64,000 nt of DNA from Penium margaritaceum. Lineage: Eukaryota > Streptophyta > Zygnematophyceae > Desmidiales > Peniaceae. Positions 35,500 to 48,120 of the stretch are shown in pieces. Where the stretch lies: contig SZWC01007403.1 of assembly GCA_023375785.1 (NCBI GenBank), positions 42,960 through 106,959 of the forward strand, in the 5' to 3' direction. The notes below the pieces were generated by a model. It searched no databases. It was not told the origin of the DNA and saw only the letters and a program-made list of their open reading frames with translations. Position numbers and translations under genes: made by a program. Each line of letters begins with the position of its first letter. The stretch's first letter is position 1.

Positions 35500-37540
35500 A
35501 CCATCGACATCAACATGTTGATGCTATACCCCATGCAGTGACGACATGTTGTAGTTTCTTGCTCTTCGCAAATGAAGTGTCAATATTCTCAAGCTAGTGG
35601 ATGGAGGGGTTTTGTTCTTCCAAAAACTGGATACAATATTGATATTTGTTTGATTACCGTACGGCATACACAAAATCAAATTTTGTGGGTAATCCTTACA
35701 TGTACCCTTATTTGAACAGAAATGCGCCTACACCAACTCATCAAACAAGGTGAAACTATGACCACGTCACAGAATCGGTCATATATAACCACGAATCTTA
35801 CAACGTGATTACACATCCATACACCAAAGAAAATGCCTCATGACAAACTGACGCCACAACCTATGTAATAACAAGAACAATCTACTAACTTCGATTGGCA
35901 TCACATGGAATGCGACACAAGCCAGCAATTTTCTCCTTTTTTGCCAAAGTGTTTGCCTTTGCTTCTCAGGATATTTCATTTCAATTATTCCTTAAACAAT
36001 CAATATTTAAAACATATTTGACATATGCATCCATTTCTTCAAAGCATGGGTAAAGGAACCAGTTTGTGACATACATCAACATATGTGTCACACTTTGCAC
36101 TCGCATGGTACATTCCCAACACTACACTCCATTGCCTAATACAAAAGGCTTTAAATCTACCTCTACAAATCTTATGACTTTCCATAGCCAAGTCATAATC
36201 CTTGTAACATTCAGAGGTAATGGCTCAAGATCATACAAGGCCTTGGATGTTCCCTTCTAACAAAGGTTGTGTTTCATCTCCTCAATGGTCTAGCATGTGC
36301 CAAGTGTCAATTCCATGACATCAAATGAATAGATTTGTTATTCAGTGCACATATTGACAACTCAACAATAGATGGCCTATGTGCACACAGGTCACATGAA
36401 AGCTCAAATCTACTCATCAGTTTTGCATGGGTGAAAGATAAGACATAAAGATCAATAATAATGGACAGCTAATATAAATTCCATAGGTACCATTTCCAAC
36501 TTGTGAAAACATGATTCATTCTCATGCTCAAAGAAATGCAACCAAGAAAGTTGGTCAACGAAGACCATGCATGCGACATGAATTGAATAAAAATACCCAT
36601 GAATTCTAGAAGAAAAGAGTTTACGATTATAAATTGTTTTGCTACATTTGTAGAAATCATGTGTTAGAGTCAAAAGACCAAAGCAAATTGTGCTCGATGA
36701 AATTGTGCTCATCTTTCATTAAACTTGTAACATCCCGAAACCTTGATTCCAGATGATGAATTCTCCTTATGTATTTGAAAATAGTACACATGATAAAAAG
36801 TAAATCGAATAAGCTTGAGCCACACATCCTCTTAAAAAAGTACTTAAATATGTCATGAAACCACAAACAATCTGCAAACTTACACGAAATAGCCACGCAT
36901 CTTAGCACAACAATCTCAACACGTTTTCTAATAAACAAGCAATCTTTCTGGTACCATGCATTAGTTTAACTTTATTCTACGTGAAAAATCTTTCTAATCC
37001 ACTATCTTTCTTGAATTTGCAATTTAGAAATACAAATGTAACACAACCTCATGTAGAAAAGAGCAATGTCAAAGTCTCTTCCTTCCTTTCATTACATGAA
37101 TCACGTGATACTATCCTTAATTCTGTGATAAAAACCATGTAGAAATAAAATTTGTCTGCTTGAAATCAGACTTTTGTGGTAAAAAGGTAAGAAATCATTT
37201 GAGGTTTTGAGCATAGATATTGATGTGAAATCAGTTCTTCCTTCCAATTGTAAAAACAAACATCAACTGCTCTATGATTTCAACTAAAAATACAAAATTG
37301 CGTGTTATCTCTCATATGAATACATCCGTCTCGAAATGGGATGTACATTTAAGGATATGGAGTTCATTTTAAATTCACATTGTGTTTGAGCACGGTTAAT
37401 GAAAAACATATGAAGCTACATGACAACATATGAGGTTTGAATTTAAATGTCCTTTACTACAACATATCATTTATGATTATTGTCAATTGATTGTGTTTTG
37501 TTTCGTCATTCTTCTTTTCTTCGTTTTTGGTGCGCAGACT
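35500..37540. other. AT-rich region without recognisable genes
   Basis: About 2 kb of AT-rich sequence. The open frames are short, fall on both strands and have no recognisable domain. I see no tRNA, rRNA or clear transposon ends. Confidence 0.6.
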
Positions 37541-37574
37541 ATTCCACGTGGATTGAGAAACTGTTTTTGGCCTT

Positions 37575-37916
37575 TGGGCAGTTGGACAGGATGGCTTGAG
37601 GGTCGATGACCATCAAGCACTACATTTTTTGCCTAGATAGCAAAGGATTCTACCTAATCTGCTACATTTGTATCAGAGCACTGGTGTTTGAATCCGACGT
37701 GCGGGTGTCTAGAGCCAATCACACCTAGTGTGGGTGAGTCTAGCATGCGGCTGATGCAACATCGATCGAGCAGGGGCCCCTTGCTTGTGGGCGGTTGGAT
37801 GGGATTCCTTTTAGGGTGAAAGAGCGTCAAGCTCCACAATTGGCCGTGGCCAATCGTGGAGCTGTCCACGATTCACCCACGGCCTCATTGGCCGTGGGTT
37901 CCGTCCAATCCGATAC
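37575..37916 (+). mobile_element. Non-coding LTR-type repeat fragment with a tRNA-Met primer site, copy B
   Basis: This is the inverted partner of copy A (34,912-35,125). A primer-site match TTGTATCAGAGC lies at 37,668-37,679. The segment from there to TCCGTCCAATCCGATAC aligns with the reverse complement of copy A. A partial extra copy of the last part (GGATGGCTTGAGGGTC to CTAATCTGCTAC) precedes it at 37,575-37,666. No protein is encoded. Confidence 0.55.
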
Positions 37917-39482
37917 ATCCATTTTTTCATTTTTTTGTGCAAATAAATGTTTTTGGATAATGAAGGGCGAAATTTGGTTGTCACATGTCTACGTTTTGTA
38001 AATTATTTTTTGGGTGAGAAAGGGGCAAAGTTTCATGGGATGACAATTGTGTTTCATAGATGAGATTGTAACTCTTAACCTTTCATCTTTAGTATGGTTG
38101 GTCCACATCCTTCACTTTTCTACTCCCTGGGTGGCATATTCAAATTAATAATGAACTTGAAAAGGCTATAAACTCTTCTACTTCCAAGTGCTTTACAAAT
38201 TGAATATAAACAAGCGATATGAAACTATCCCTATATCAACTGTCCACAATCGTCAACCACTTAACTTCTCAAGGTTTTTATTAAACTACTGAGGTAGTTA
38301 TGCATCTATACATGTGGTTGTGAGACTACCCATGTGGAATTTTAACCATCCCGTTATTCTCAAAACATGCAGAAGGTGCATTGTTGAATCTAAACTGAAA
38401 TCTAGAAGGACAAGGCGTGAACGGTGGAATTTGAAATATTTGTATGAATTTGTCTTTCACATAGCGGAGTACATGAAGATTTCCCTAAACAAGCTATGCA
38501 GATGTAGCCACGAGTGTAGACTTTTGGAAGCAGAGGGCACCTCCTTTGGATGCCTTAAGGCTAAGTCTAGGAACCAAACTTGGGGTAGACTGTTTGTAGG
38601 GCCACTAGCTTACGGAGAACAAGGTGCAGGGCTTTGCAAGCTGTGCATCCTAAGGCATTCGCTTGGAGTGTCAGAGTCTGAAGCTTCGAGAGGCAAACTC
38701 TGGAGACAGTTAAAGGATTCTCAAGGCACTTGATGATGTGTGAAGGAATGTCAAGGCAAAATGGACTCAATGGACTAAGCCCCTTAAGTAGTCCTTGGAG
38801 GGCCTTCTTGGAGGCTCTTGCCTTACAGGTTGTAGGTAATTTACATAACCACCTTGGTGCTTCCATAACTACCCAGGATAGCTTAAGAGACACCTGGAGG
38901 ATGAAGGGTCACAAGCAGCTCAAAGACCACTAGCAACTGAAGAGCCACTAGAGGTTGAAGATGTAGTGGTAGTGAAATTGTCACTAGGAGGTTGTAGGAG
39001 GTTGTAGTAGGATGTTGACCAACTACCCTTCAGCAAGAAGCTGAAGGGTCATAGCCTCCAAGGGCCTCCAAGGGCATCTCAATGTTGTAAAGGCAAGGAT
39101 TTGAGCCTTGCCCCCCTCCATTTGAGGAGGTGAATTATTTGTCCCTCAAAAGCAGATGAAATGCACCACAAAAGGCATTTTTGCCAAACTCGACCATCAA
39201 AACTGGGTAAATCTCAACAGTTACCATCACTCATTACGTGCATGAACTATTCGCTCTACCATGATTTCACATTTTTTTCATACCACTTGTGATAATGTTC
39301 TAACACCTACCTTTGGTGTCTTCTTTTTCAATTGCTTAAAGAAGCCCCTCTGAAAGGGGAGAATGCATTTTAAAGTACACGCTTATAACGTTTTAAGCAT
39401 TTTTTACACGTCATGATCTTACACATAGTTTCAAGGCATCTGGACTAATTTCCATTTTGCTCCATCAAAGACACGTTCATTC
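37917..39482. other. Non-coding stretch with several small hairpins
   Basis: No gene is supported. Between about 38,700 and 39,150 there are short inverted repeats (CTTCAGC/GCTGAAG near 39,030; GGCAAGG/CCTTGCC near 39,090) and short direct repeats (GGAGGTTGTA, CTCCAAGGGC). This resembles the composition of an LTR or other non-coding transposon part, but no boundaries were found. Confidence 0.5.
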
Positions 39483-39487
39483 ATGCC

Positions 39488-40643
39488 TGTTAGAGGTGAA
39501 AATACTACGCCTATTTTTCTGGTCAAGCTGGCGTAGTTGGTTTCAAAATCGAAGCAGCCTGCAAGGAGTTAGGGAATTTTTTCTCAAACCTTCCCGGGTT
39601 CAATGGCAGAGTTTTCTCTCTGCTTGTACAAGCCACATTTAATCATGGCATCTAGGTCCATTAGGTGAATGGATCCAAGAGCTCTAAAACACTATGTTCT
39701 GCTTACATAGTAAGGCTGTGCATGCCTGCTGACCCAAACTTGTCAACAATTGTTCAGTCCGACTACGCAGTTCTGCGTTCTGGGCTAGGTCCAGTCAGGG
39801 TAGGGCTACACCTGACTAGGCATTATGGACCGCCGTGCATAGCCAGTAGCATCAGCGTGACTCAACAGTAGCATGCAAGGCCCAGAGTGGGGACCGCTCT
39901 GCATCAACGCATGCATGCACAACACAGCACTGCGTCATAGCATGCATGCACGAGTCATTAGCCACATGCAAAGCTACAAGTGAGGACCACTCTGCATTAG
40001 CACAACCATGCACAACTCAGCAACATGAGCTACTGGAGGGGCTACGGCCTTCAGAAGATTCCAAGCCTAGGAATCTCCCCACCTGCAGTTGGAAGCTTCC
40101 ATCAACCTGTACAGATGTCAACATGACAGCACCTTGCTATAAAAGGTGGCCAGCCTGGTAGTCTTCATTCAACAACTCAGTCATCACCAAGCTTTCCACC
40201 TGTAGTCAACCACAGCAGCCTCCACTAGTTCCAGACATCACCTGAGGCCAAGAATGTGCACACAATTTTCTCAAGACCCCAGTAAGCTTGGCAACAGTCT
40301 GCTAGCCTAGGCAGGAGGACACCCCTGACTACCAGAAAGCCTGACTATTTAGAAGACTCGGCCAGACTACGTCCAAGACCCAAGCAGCTTTTATGAGTTT
40401 TCTTGCTTAACGTTGCCCACCTGTGGGCCAAGAGCTGTGTCTAGGCGTGAAATTCAAGAGCTAGTCTCTAGCTGAGCTGTGTTTGCTGTATTGTTTCTTG
40501 TACTAATGTTGTGATCAACTATAGTCGTTCATTCCCAGCATTCTCCCAGTTCCAGCTTTTCACCCTATGTGTAGTTGCTGTCCAAGCACTACGGTCCCAG
40601 TAGCAAGGAACCTAGCCCTTGCTGCACCCCAAAAACATCAACA
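39488..40643 (+). repeat. 5' LTR of the Copia element
   Basis: 1,156 bp, starting TGTTAGAGGTG and ending AACATCAACA. It aligns with 49,985-51,163 and is followed directly by the primer site. It contains partly duplicated internal segments around GCATGCATGCAC and GAGGACCACTCTGCAT. Confidence 0.93.
40138..40146 (+). promoter_or_regulatory. Likely TATA box in the 5' LTR
   Basis: TATAAAAGG lies about 500 bp before the LTR end, in the usual place for a plant LTR promoter. The equivalent position in the 3' LTR reads TACAAAAGG. Confidence 0.55.
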
Positions 40644-40655
40644 AGGTATCAGAGC
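40644..40655 (+). promoter_or_regulatory. Primer-binding site (initiator-Met tRNA)
   Basis: AGGTATCAGAGC directly after the 5' LTR matches TGGTATCAGAGC, the complement of the 3' end of plant initiator tRNA-Met, at 11 of 12 positions. Confidence 0.85.
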
Positions 40656-40739
40656 TAGGTCTGTGCTGACAGCATATGGAGTCTGAGTCCGAACTAGTGA
40701 TGTTTTGGAGGAGCTGTAGAATCTAGTCGCCTACGCCAC

Positions 40740-42560
40740 TGAGCAACTAACGTCTTCAAGCGCCCAAGGTGGGATCCAGTGTGCAAACGTCACAGGCAAC
40801 GCGAATTTCATGAGCAACATGGAGATGGAAAATTTATGTGCAAACTCTCCACCTCTTGATGAGAATTCTTTCCTGCATGGTTTGCGCATGGGGCAAGATC
40901 AGGGTCGCCAAGTGGCAGTGCAGGCAGAACGTAAGGCACAAGAAGCGCAATGCTTGGCGGATGAAGCAAAGAGCATGGCGCAGCAAATAAAAGTTACACA
41001 CCAAGCTGTGGAGCAAGAGACCATGGCATTGAGGCAGCAACTTGATGCATAAGAGCTACTTTGCCAAACGGAGCAGCTCACACGTGATGCTTAGATGAAT
41101 CAGCTTCAGTAGCAGATGGTATGGCTACAGCAACAGAACCACCTGCAACAACAACAACTACAACTACAACAACAACAACAACAATAGCAATAGCAGCAGT
41201 TTAATTATCCCCAGCAAGCTTCACAAGCATCATCAACACTTCTACCTCAGCCAAGTCCTCCACCAGTCATACAACAGCCTATCTTTCCTCCAAAGGTGCT
41301 ACGAGTGACATAAGCACAAGTAGGAATGCAGTAGTAGTTTCCAACCCAAGAGCCACAAGTTCCATTGGGCATACCCACAATGGCACCATTCCAGCCATCT
41401 CCTCAAGTACTGACCCTCTGGCATACATGGGGCAACCACATCCAATAGTGTAGCCTGTGTTTCAGGGGACGTCAGCAGCAGCAAATGTGCAGCAATGTCA
41501 CACAACTAACCCAACATCTCCAACAAAGGGATTTGGGTACCAGGGGGAAGAGGACATTCTGCCAGCAACAGCAGCCTTTTTGCATCTGCACAAGATGAAT
41601 ATCTATCCGTTTGATGGCGAGAACTTCCCGCATTGGAAGTCATAGCATCTGGAAGTTCTACAGTTGTTATTACGCTCCTCCTCCCCCAGGATGTCCACCA
41701 CACATCGTGTCGGAGTTCAAATACTTCACGCAAGCTGCATACATGGTGCTTGACAACCAGCTAAGTCCTCACATTCAGCAAGACATTCGCACGTATGAGG
41801 CAACAGCTGAGCTAGCCAAACATGCATGGTCCTATCTGCTACAGACCTACATGTCAAGCGACTCCACTTTCAAGTCTCATCTCCCTAGAGAGCTCTCCCA
41901 CATCAGCCTCAGCAGATTTAGTGACATTGAGAGCTACATCAACAAGGCAAAATCGCTCTACGACCAACTTGCCATCACAGACGCACCCATCTCTCAACCA
42001 ATATTCGTGACCTTCCTACACAACGGCGTCACTGAAGATGACAATGGCGTGAAGAAAATTCTCATATTCAAGCGTGAAGCAGAATTGACAGAGGCATACG
42101 TCTGTAAGATGCTATTGACAAAGCAGAGATACCGCCAACTCACAAGAAAAAAAGCTCGCATTTTCAGTAATGCTACTTACCAAAATGAATGAGAAAAGAG
42201 TGCATCTCACTCCCTGTCAAACAGCCATGCAGTGATGAAGTCAGCATACTCCCATGAGTCGATGCGTTCCCTCCAAAAGGCAATCGTACGTAGTGCCATA
42301 GACTAGCTGACCAGATCACGTCTTGATATCACCTGCCATTATAGCAAGAAGAAAGGGCACGTGAAGAAAGAATGCTTCAAGAGGTTACGCGATGAGGAGG
42401 AATGGAGGATGCAGAGCAAATTCAAGGGAAAGAAGCGAGGGAGAGAGAAGAAGGAGAGTGGAGGAGAAAAGAGTAAAAGGGTAGTCAGGAGTCTGAAAAG
42501 AAGGCAAAGGAGGAAGGAAAAGGGTAGCATTTTGACTACACTACATCTGTGTTCCAGTTG
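40740..42560 (+). pseudogene. Copia gag region (broken)
   Basis: Remains of the capsid gene. An N-terminal part (about 40,810-41,050) reads as a charged Ala/Gln/Glu-rich coiled coil. A CAA-rich glutamine tract follows (about 41,130-41,200). The capsid core of the gag/UBN2 type lies at about 41,595-42,190, with motifs such as PFDGENFPHW and YINKAKSLYDQL. A lysine-rich zinc-knuckle remnant (CHYSKKKGH) lies near 42,330. The frame is interrupted several times. Confidence 0.8.
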
Positions 42561-43613
42561 TCAAACAGTTTGAGCGAATGGCTGGTTTGCTCGCCGTATG
42601 TTTGGTACCTGGACAACGGTTGTACCTCGCACATCACTTTCCACCAATCCTACCTCCACAACTACACGCCTTGAGATCGTGGCCATGTGATAGTCGCCAA
42701 CAACAAGGAGGTGCCCGTGCTCGACAAGGGGATGATGACCATGAAAGAGTATGATGGAGCACAAGTCAACTTTGGCAACGTTCTCTACATACCTGACATT
42801 GCCGTTAACCTTATCTCCCTCGGCAAACTCATCAAGAGAGGACCTCGCGTCATCAGTAACGGCAAGCATGTCACGCTCAAAATCCATGAAGGAAAAACCT
42901 TGACAGAAGGTCAGCTCCTTCCTCATAGCATGATTGAGTTGGACTTCAGCGCACCAGCTCAAGATGAGACGGATTCCCTATTTGCAGCAGCAACTCTACT
43001 CCAACCTGCAGGTGCAGATGCTATAGTGTGGCACAAGAGGCTTGGCCATATCACTATTCAGTTGGTGGAATCCATGGTGAAGAAGGGTCATGTCAACGAC
43101 CTCGGCATCAAGAAAAGTGGTCAAGGAAGAATTGAACCTTGTGAGGACTACGTTCGTGCCAAGTTGCAACGACAAATGTTCCCTCTTACAAGCAAGTGCG
43201 ACATCAGCCAAAAGATGAGACTGGTTCACACCGACATCTACTGACCGCTCCCCGCAGCAACAGCCAATGGTGGACACCGTTACTTCCTCATCTTTATGGA
43301 TGATGCGACAGGTTTTCTTTGGAACTACCGTCTCCGGACCAGAGATGAAGCACCAACCTACTTCTTCAAATGGCTGGCAATGGCGGAGAGGGAAAGCAAC
43401 AAGAAGTTGCATGTCCTATGCTCTGAAAATGCTGGTGAGTACACCAGCACAGAATTCATACCGCAGCTTGAGGACATGGGCATCGAGTAACAGTTATCTA
43501 CACCATGTATCCTGTAGTAGAATGGTGTCACATAAAGGGTGAATCGCACTGTTCAGGAAACGTTCAATTCCATGCTCTTAGGAGCACAACTGGACAACTC
43601 TTGGTGGCCGTAT
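42561..43613 (+). pseudogene. Copia protease-to-integrase region (broken)
   Basis: Begins with a region resembling the protease and its linker (YLDNGCTSHIT-like, about 42,610). Next comes the gag-pre-integrase part with LGHITIQLVESM (about 43,040) and an integrase core with FMDDATGFLWNY (about 43,290). It is broken in several places and ends at a single N at 43,614. Confidence 0.8.
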
Positions 43614-43614
43614 N

Positions 43615-43983
43615 CGACATCAGCCAAAAGTTGAGACTGGTTCACACCGACATCTACTGACCGCTCCCCGCAGCAACAGCCAATGGTGGACACCGTTACT
43701 TCCTCATCTTTATGGATGATGCGACAGGTTTTCTTTGGAACTACCGTCTCCGGACCAGAGATGAAGCGCCAACCTACTTCTTCAAATGGCTGGCAATGGC
43801 GGAGAGGGAAAGCAACAAGAAGTTGCATGTCCTATGCTCTGAAAATGCTGGTGAGTACACCAGCACAGAATTCATACCGCAGCTTGAGGACATGGGCATC
43901 GAGTAACAGTTATCTACACCATGTATCCTGTAGTAGAATGGTGTCACATAAAGGGTGAATCGCACTGTTCAGGAAACGTTCAA
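43615..43983 (+). other. Redundant copy of an integrase segment between two single Ns
   Basis: This stretch is near-identical to 43,199-43,567 (step 416) and is bounded by an N on each side. It is more likely an alternative haplotype or contig than a real duplication within the element. Confidence 0.75.
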
Positions 43984-43984
43984 N

Positions 43985-45143
43985 CACCAACAGATGGAAG
44001 AACAGCACAAGGAGGATGAAGAGGAATGCAACATGGCGATCATAGCATACACGGTGTATGCTAAGAATAATGAAGTACATACTGACTTCAAAAAAATGCA
44101 TCTGACAGCTCTCTTTTACAAGACCTTGTTTGCACTACCGCCCGAGCCAAAGTCACTCAAGGAAGCACTAGTAGGCGAGCTTTCATGATAATGGAAAGCA
44201 GCACTAGATGCATAATACAACAGCCTCATGTTGCAGGGAACTTGGGAGCTAACAAAGCTACCATCTGGCTCAAGGCCAGTCGGTGTGAAGTGGGTGTTCA
44301 AGGTGAAGACGAAGGCAGATGGGAGCATCGACGAATTCTAAGTGTTATTAGTTGCAAAGGGATTCTTGCAGGTGGAAGGCAAGGATTTCTTCGAAACCTA
44401 CGCACCTGTCAGTTGTTATGCCACAACGTGCATCATACTTGCCATTGCAGCAGTCAAAGACTACAAGGTGTAGCAACTCAACGTTAAGAAAACCTTTCTG
44501 CATGGAGAAATGGACACTACTATCTACATGAAACAGCCAGATGGGTATGATGACGGCAACGGAAGAGTGTGCAAGATCGTCAAGAGCTTTTACGGGTTGA
44601 AGCAGAGCCCTCTTCTTTAGTACCGCAAAATACAAAGCCTCCTTGAGTTTTTCAACTTGTTCCATCCATCAACCTATGAAAATTTCTTGTTCCTACATCC
44701 ACAAGCCTCCAAATTGGTACATTCTTGTCTACGTGGACGAAATCCTAGTCATCGGACCATTGCCGGACTTCATCAATGCAACAGCTCGTAAAATGGTACA
44801 AAAGGTGAATGTGGCATTGGTGCTGACTTTTGAATACTACCTCGGCATGAACATCAAGCGCAACCGCTCAGAACACACACTCAAGCAATCTCAGCAGTCT
44901 TACGCAGCCAAAGTCTTTGAACGATTTGACGTCCTTGATCGTTGCATTTCGACTCCCCTAACGCAACAAAGGTTCATCCATCAAGGACCATGGGGGAGAA
45001 GTGAGACTCACTATCAGAGAAAAGTCGGTTCACTCATGCACGCTGCAAGCTGCACTCGACCAGACCTGTAGTTTGCGATAAGCAACTTGGCGCGTGGGAG
45101 TGAGACACGTAGTAAAAGGGCTTGCAAGGACCTCCACCGTTCA
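43985..45143 (+). other. Redundant copy of a Copia RT segment between two single Ns
   Basis: This stretch is near-identical to 46,442-47,600 (step 2,457), with only a few base differences, and is bounded by an N on each side. Again an assembly alternative is the simplest explanation. Confidence 0.75.
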
Positions 45144-45144
45144 N

Positions 45145-48120
45145 CATGATTGAGTTGGACTTCAGCGCACCAGCTCAAGATGAGACGGATTCCCTATTTG
45201 CAGCAGCAACTCTACTCCAACCTGCAGGTGCAGATGCTATAGTGTGGCACAAGAGGCTTGGCCATATCACTATTCAGTTGGTGGAATCCATGGTGAAGAA
45301 GGGTCATGTCAACGACCTCGGCATCAAGAAAAGTGGTCAAGGAAGAATTTAACCTTGTGAGGACTACGTTCGTGCCAAGTTGCAACGACAAATGTTCCCT
45401 CTTACAAGCAAGTGCGACATCAGCCAAAAGTTGAGACTGGTTCACACCGACATCTACTGACCGCTCCCCGCAGCAACAGCCAATGGTGGACACCGTTACT
45501 TCCTCATCTTTATGGATGATGCGACAGGTTTTCTTTGGAACTACCGTCTCCGGACCAGAGATGAAGCGCCAACCTACTTCTTCAAATGGCTGGCAATGGC
45601 GGAGAGGGAAAGCAACAAGAAGTTGCATGTCCTATGCTCTGAAAATGCTGGTGAGTACACCAGCACAGAATTCATACCGCAGCTTGAGGACATGGGCATC
45701 GAGTAACAGTTATCTACACCATGTATCCTGTAGTAGAATGGTGTCACATAAAGGGTGAATCGCACTGTTCAGGAAACGTTCAATTCCATGCTCTTAGGAG
45801 CACAACTGGACAACTCTTGGTGGCCGTATGCTTTGAGGCAAGCAGTTTGTGTGCAAGATTTTGTACCGAACACAGCCTTACCAGACATGACTCCATTTGA
45901 TGCATGGCACAACTGCAAGCCGGACATCACCATGCTTCGGACATTTGGCTGCATGGCGCTTCTCCACGTCCCAAAGGAACATTGTAAAAAGCTTGCAGAA
46001 AAAGCAACTTGGGGCATGTTTGTCAGACAAAGCCCTAACATAAAAGGTTGAAAGTTCTACGACATTGACACCCAACGTATCGTCATCAGTCGTGATGTTG
46101 TTTTCTTTGAGCATCTAACACGTCACAGGTTGGAAGACAAGCGCTCGACCGCACCAGACCTCCTTGAGTGATTCTACAACTCATTTGTGGAGTCAATCTA
46201 AGATGGAGAAGCAGACTGTGATCCACTCACCACGACGGATCAGGATCACGCGAGTAAAGTGGTAGTGCATGTGAATGTGCCACTTGCGGCTGACCATGAC
46301 AAACGCATCGCCGCTGATCAGGAGGCGGTTGTGGTAAGCCATGGCAAACGCCATCCCGTGGCAATGCAAGATAGTGCGGAGGCAACGAAGTTGAAAAACC
46401 ATGACGACACAATCAAACGCCGTCACTTCAAGCGCCTCCTACACCAACAGATGGAAGAACAGCACAAGGAGGATGAAGAGGAATGCGACATGGCGATCAT
46501 AGCATACACGGTGTATGCTAAGAATAATGAAGTACATACTGACTTCAAAAAAATGCATCTGACAGCTCTCTTTTACAAGACCTTGTTTGCACTACCGCCC
46601 GAGCCAAAGTCACTCAAGGAAGCACTAGTAGGCGAGCTTTCATGATAATGGAAAGCAGCACTAGATGCATAATACAACAGCCTCATGTTGCAGGGAACTT
46701 GGGAGCTAACAGAGCTACCATCTGGCTCAAGGCCAGTCGGTGTGAAGTGGGTGTTCAAGGTGAAGACGAAGGCAGATGGGAGCATCGACGAATTCTAAGT
46801 GTTATTAGTTGCAAAGGGATTCTTGCAGGTGGAAGGCAAGGATTTCTTCGAAACTTACGCACCTGTCAGTTGTTATACCACAACGTGCATCATACTTGCC
46901 ATTGCAGCAGTCAAAGACTACAAGGTGTAGCAACTCAACGTTAAGAAAACATTTCTGCATGGAGAAATGGACACTACTATCTACATGAAACAGCCAGATG
47001 GGTATGATGACGGCAACGGAAGAGTGTGCAAGATCGTCAAGAGCTTGTACGGGTTGAAGCAGAGCCCTCTTCTTTAGAACCGCAAACTACAAAGCCTCCT
47101 TGAGTTTTTCAACTTGTTCCATCCATCAACCTATGAAAATTTCTTGTTCCTACATCCACAAGCCTCCAAATTGGTACATTCTTGTCTACGTGGACGAAAT
47201 CCTAGTCATCGGACCATTGCCGGACTTCATCAATGCAACAGCTCGTAAAATGGTACAAAAGGTGAATGTGGCATTGGTGCTGACTTTTGAATACTACCTC
47301 GGCATGAACATCAAGCGCAACCGCTCAGAACACACACTCAAGCAATCTCAGCAGTCTTACGCAGCCAAAGTCTTTGAACGATTTGACGTCCTTGATCGTT
47401 GCATTTCGACTCCCCTAACGCAACAAAGGTTCATCCATCAAGGACCATGGGGGAGAAGTGAGACTCACTATCAGAGAAAAGTCGGTTCACTCATGCACGC
47501 TGCAAGCTGCACTCGACCAGACCTGTAGTTTGCGATAAGCAACTTGGCGCGTGGGAGTGAGACACGTAGTAAAAGGGCTTGCAAGGACCTCCACCGTTCA
47601 CTTGGCTACTTCTGGTCTGCGGCTGACACAAGGTTGGTCTTCGGCACATCAAGCGACCTAGAGCTGAGCTGCTATGTGGATGCAGATTTTGGTCGTACAG
47701 AGAAGGACCGCCGTAGCACCACAAAAATTGTCTGTATCCTTACTAGAACGATTGTTTTGTGGTCAAGCATGATACAAAACATGATCACACTCAGATTGGC
47801 TGAAGCTGAGTATGTCACGGCAACAGCAGCAGCTCAGGAGGTCACCTACCTGAAAAGCCTCCTTGACAATATTGGTTTTCCTCAACATGGTCCAACCATA
47901 GTTTACGTCGATAACAAATCAGCCATCGACCTCACAAACTCTACAAAGTTCTAAGGGTGGACGAAGCACATTGACATCCACGGCCACTCGATTTGCTCAA
48001 ACATGATTGACAACACGATTATCCTTAAGCACGCTCCAGGAAGAGAACAAGCAGCAGATTTACTAACCAAAATTATCCCAGAGGACATTTTTCATAGTGG
48101 ACTTACACGTAGTGCCCACT
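45145..48120 (+). pseudogene. Copia integrase, reverse transcriptase and RNase H region (broken)
   Basis: Starts right of a single N with sequence near-identical to 42,929-43,613 (step 2,216), then continues without a join. Integrase C-terminal part: about 45,755-46,050 (NSWWPYALRQAV, LRTFGCMALLHVP). Reverse transcriptase: about 46,550-47,530, with the YVD box near 47,187 and YYLGMNIKRN near 47,295. RNase H: about 47,640-47,950 (YVDADFGR, YVDNKSAIDL), then TKHIDIH near 47,966. Several disruptions are present. Confidence 0.85.

Noticed and set aside
36452-36938. Minus-strand coding remnant in the AT-rich region
   Set aside because: The short frames (Phe/Leu/Ser-rich) match no domain I can recognise and are expected in AT-rich DNA.
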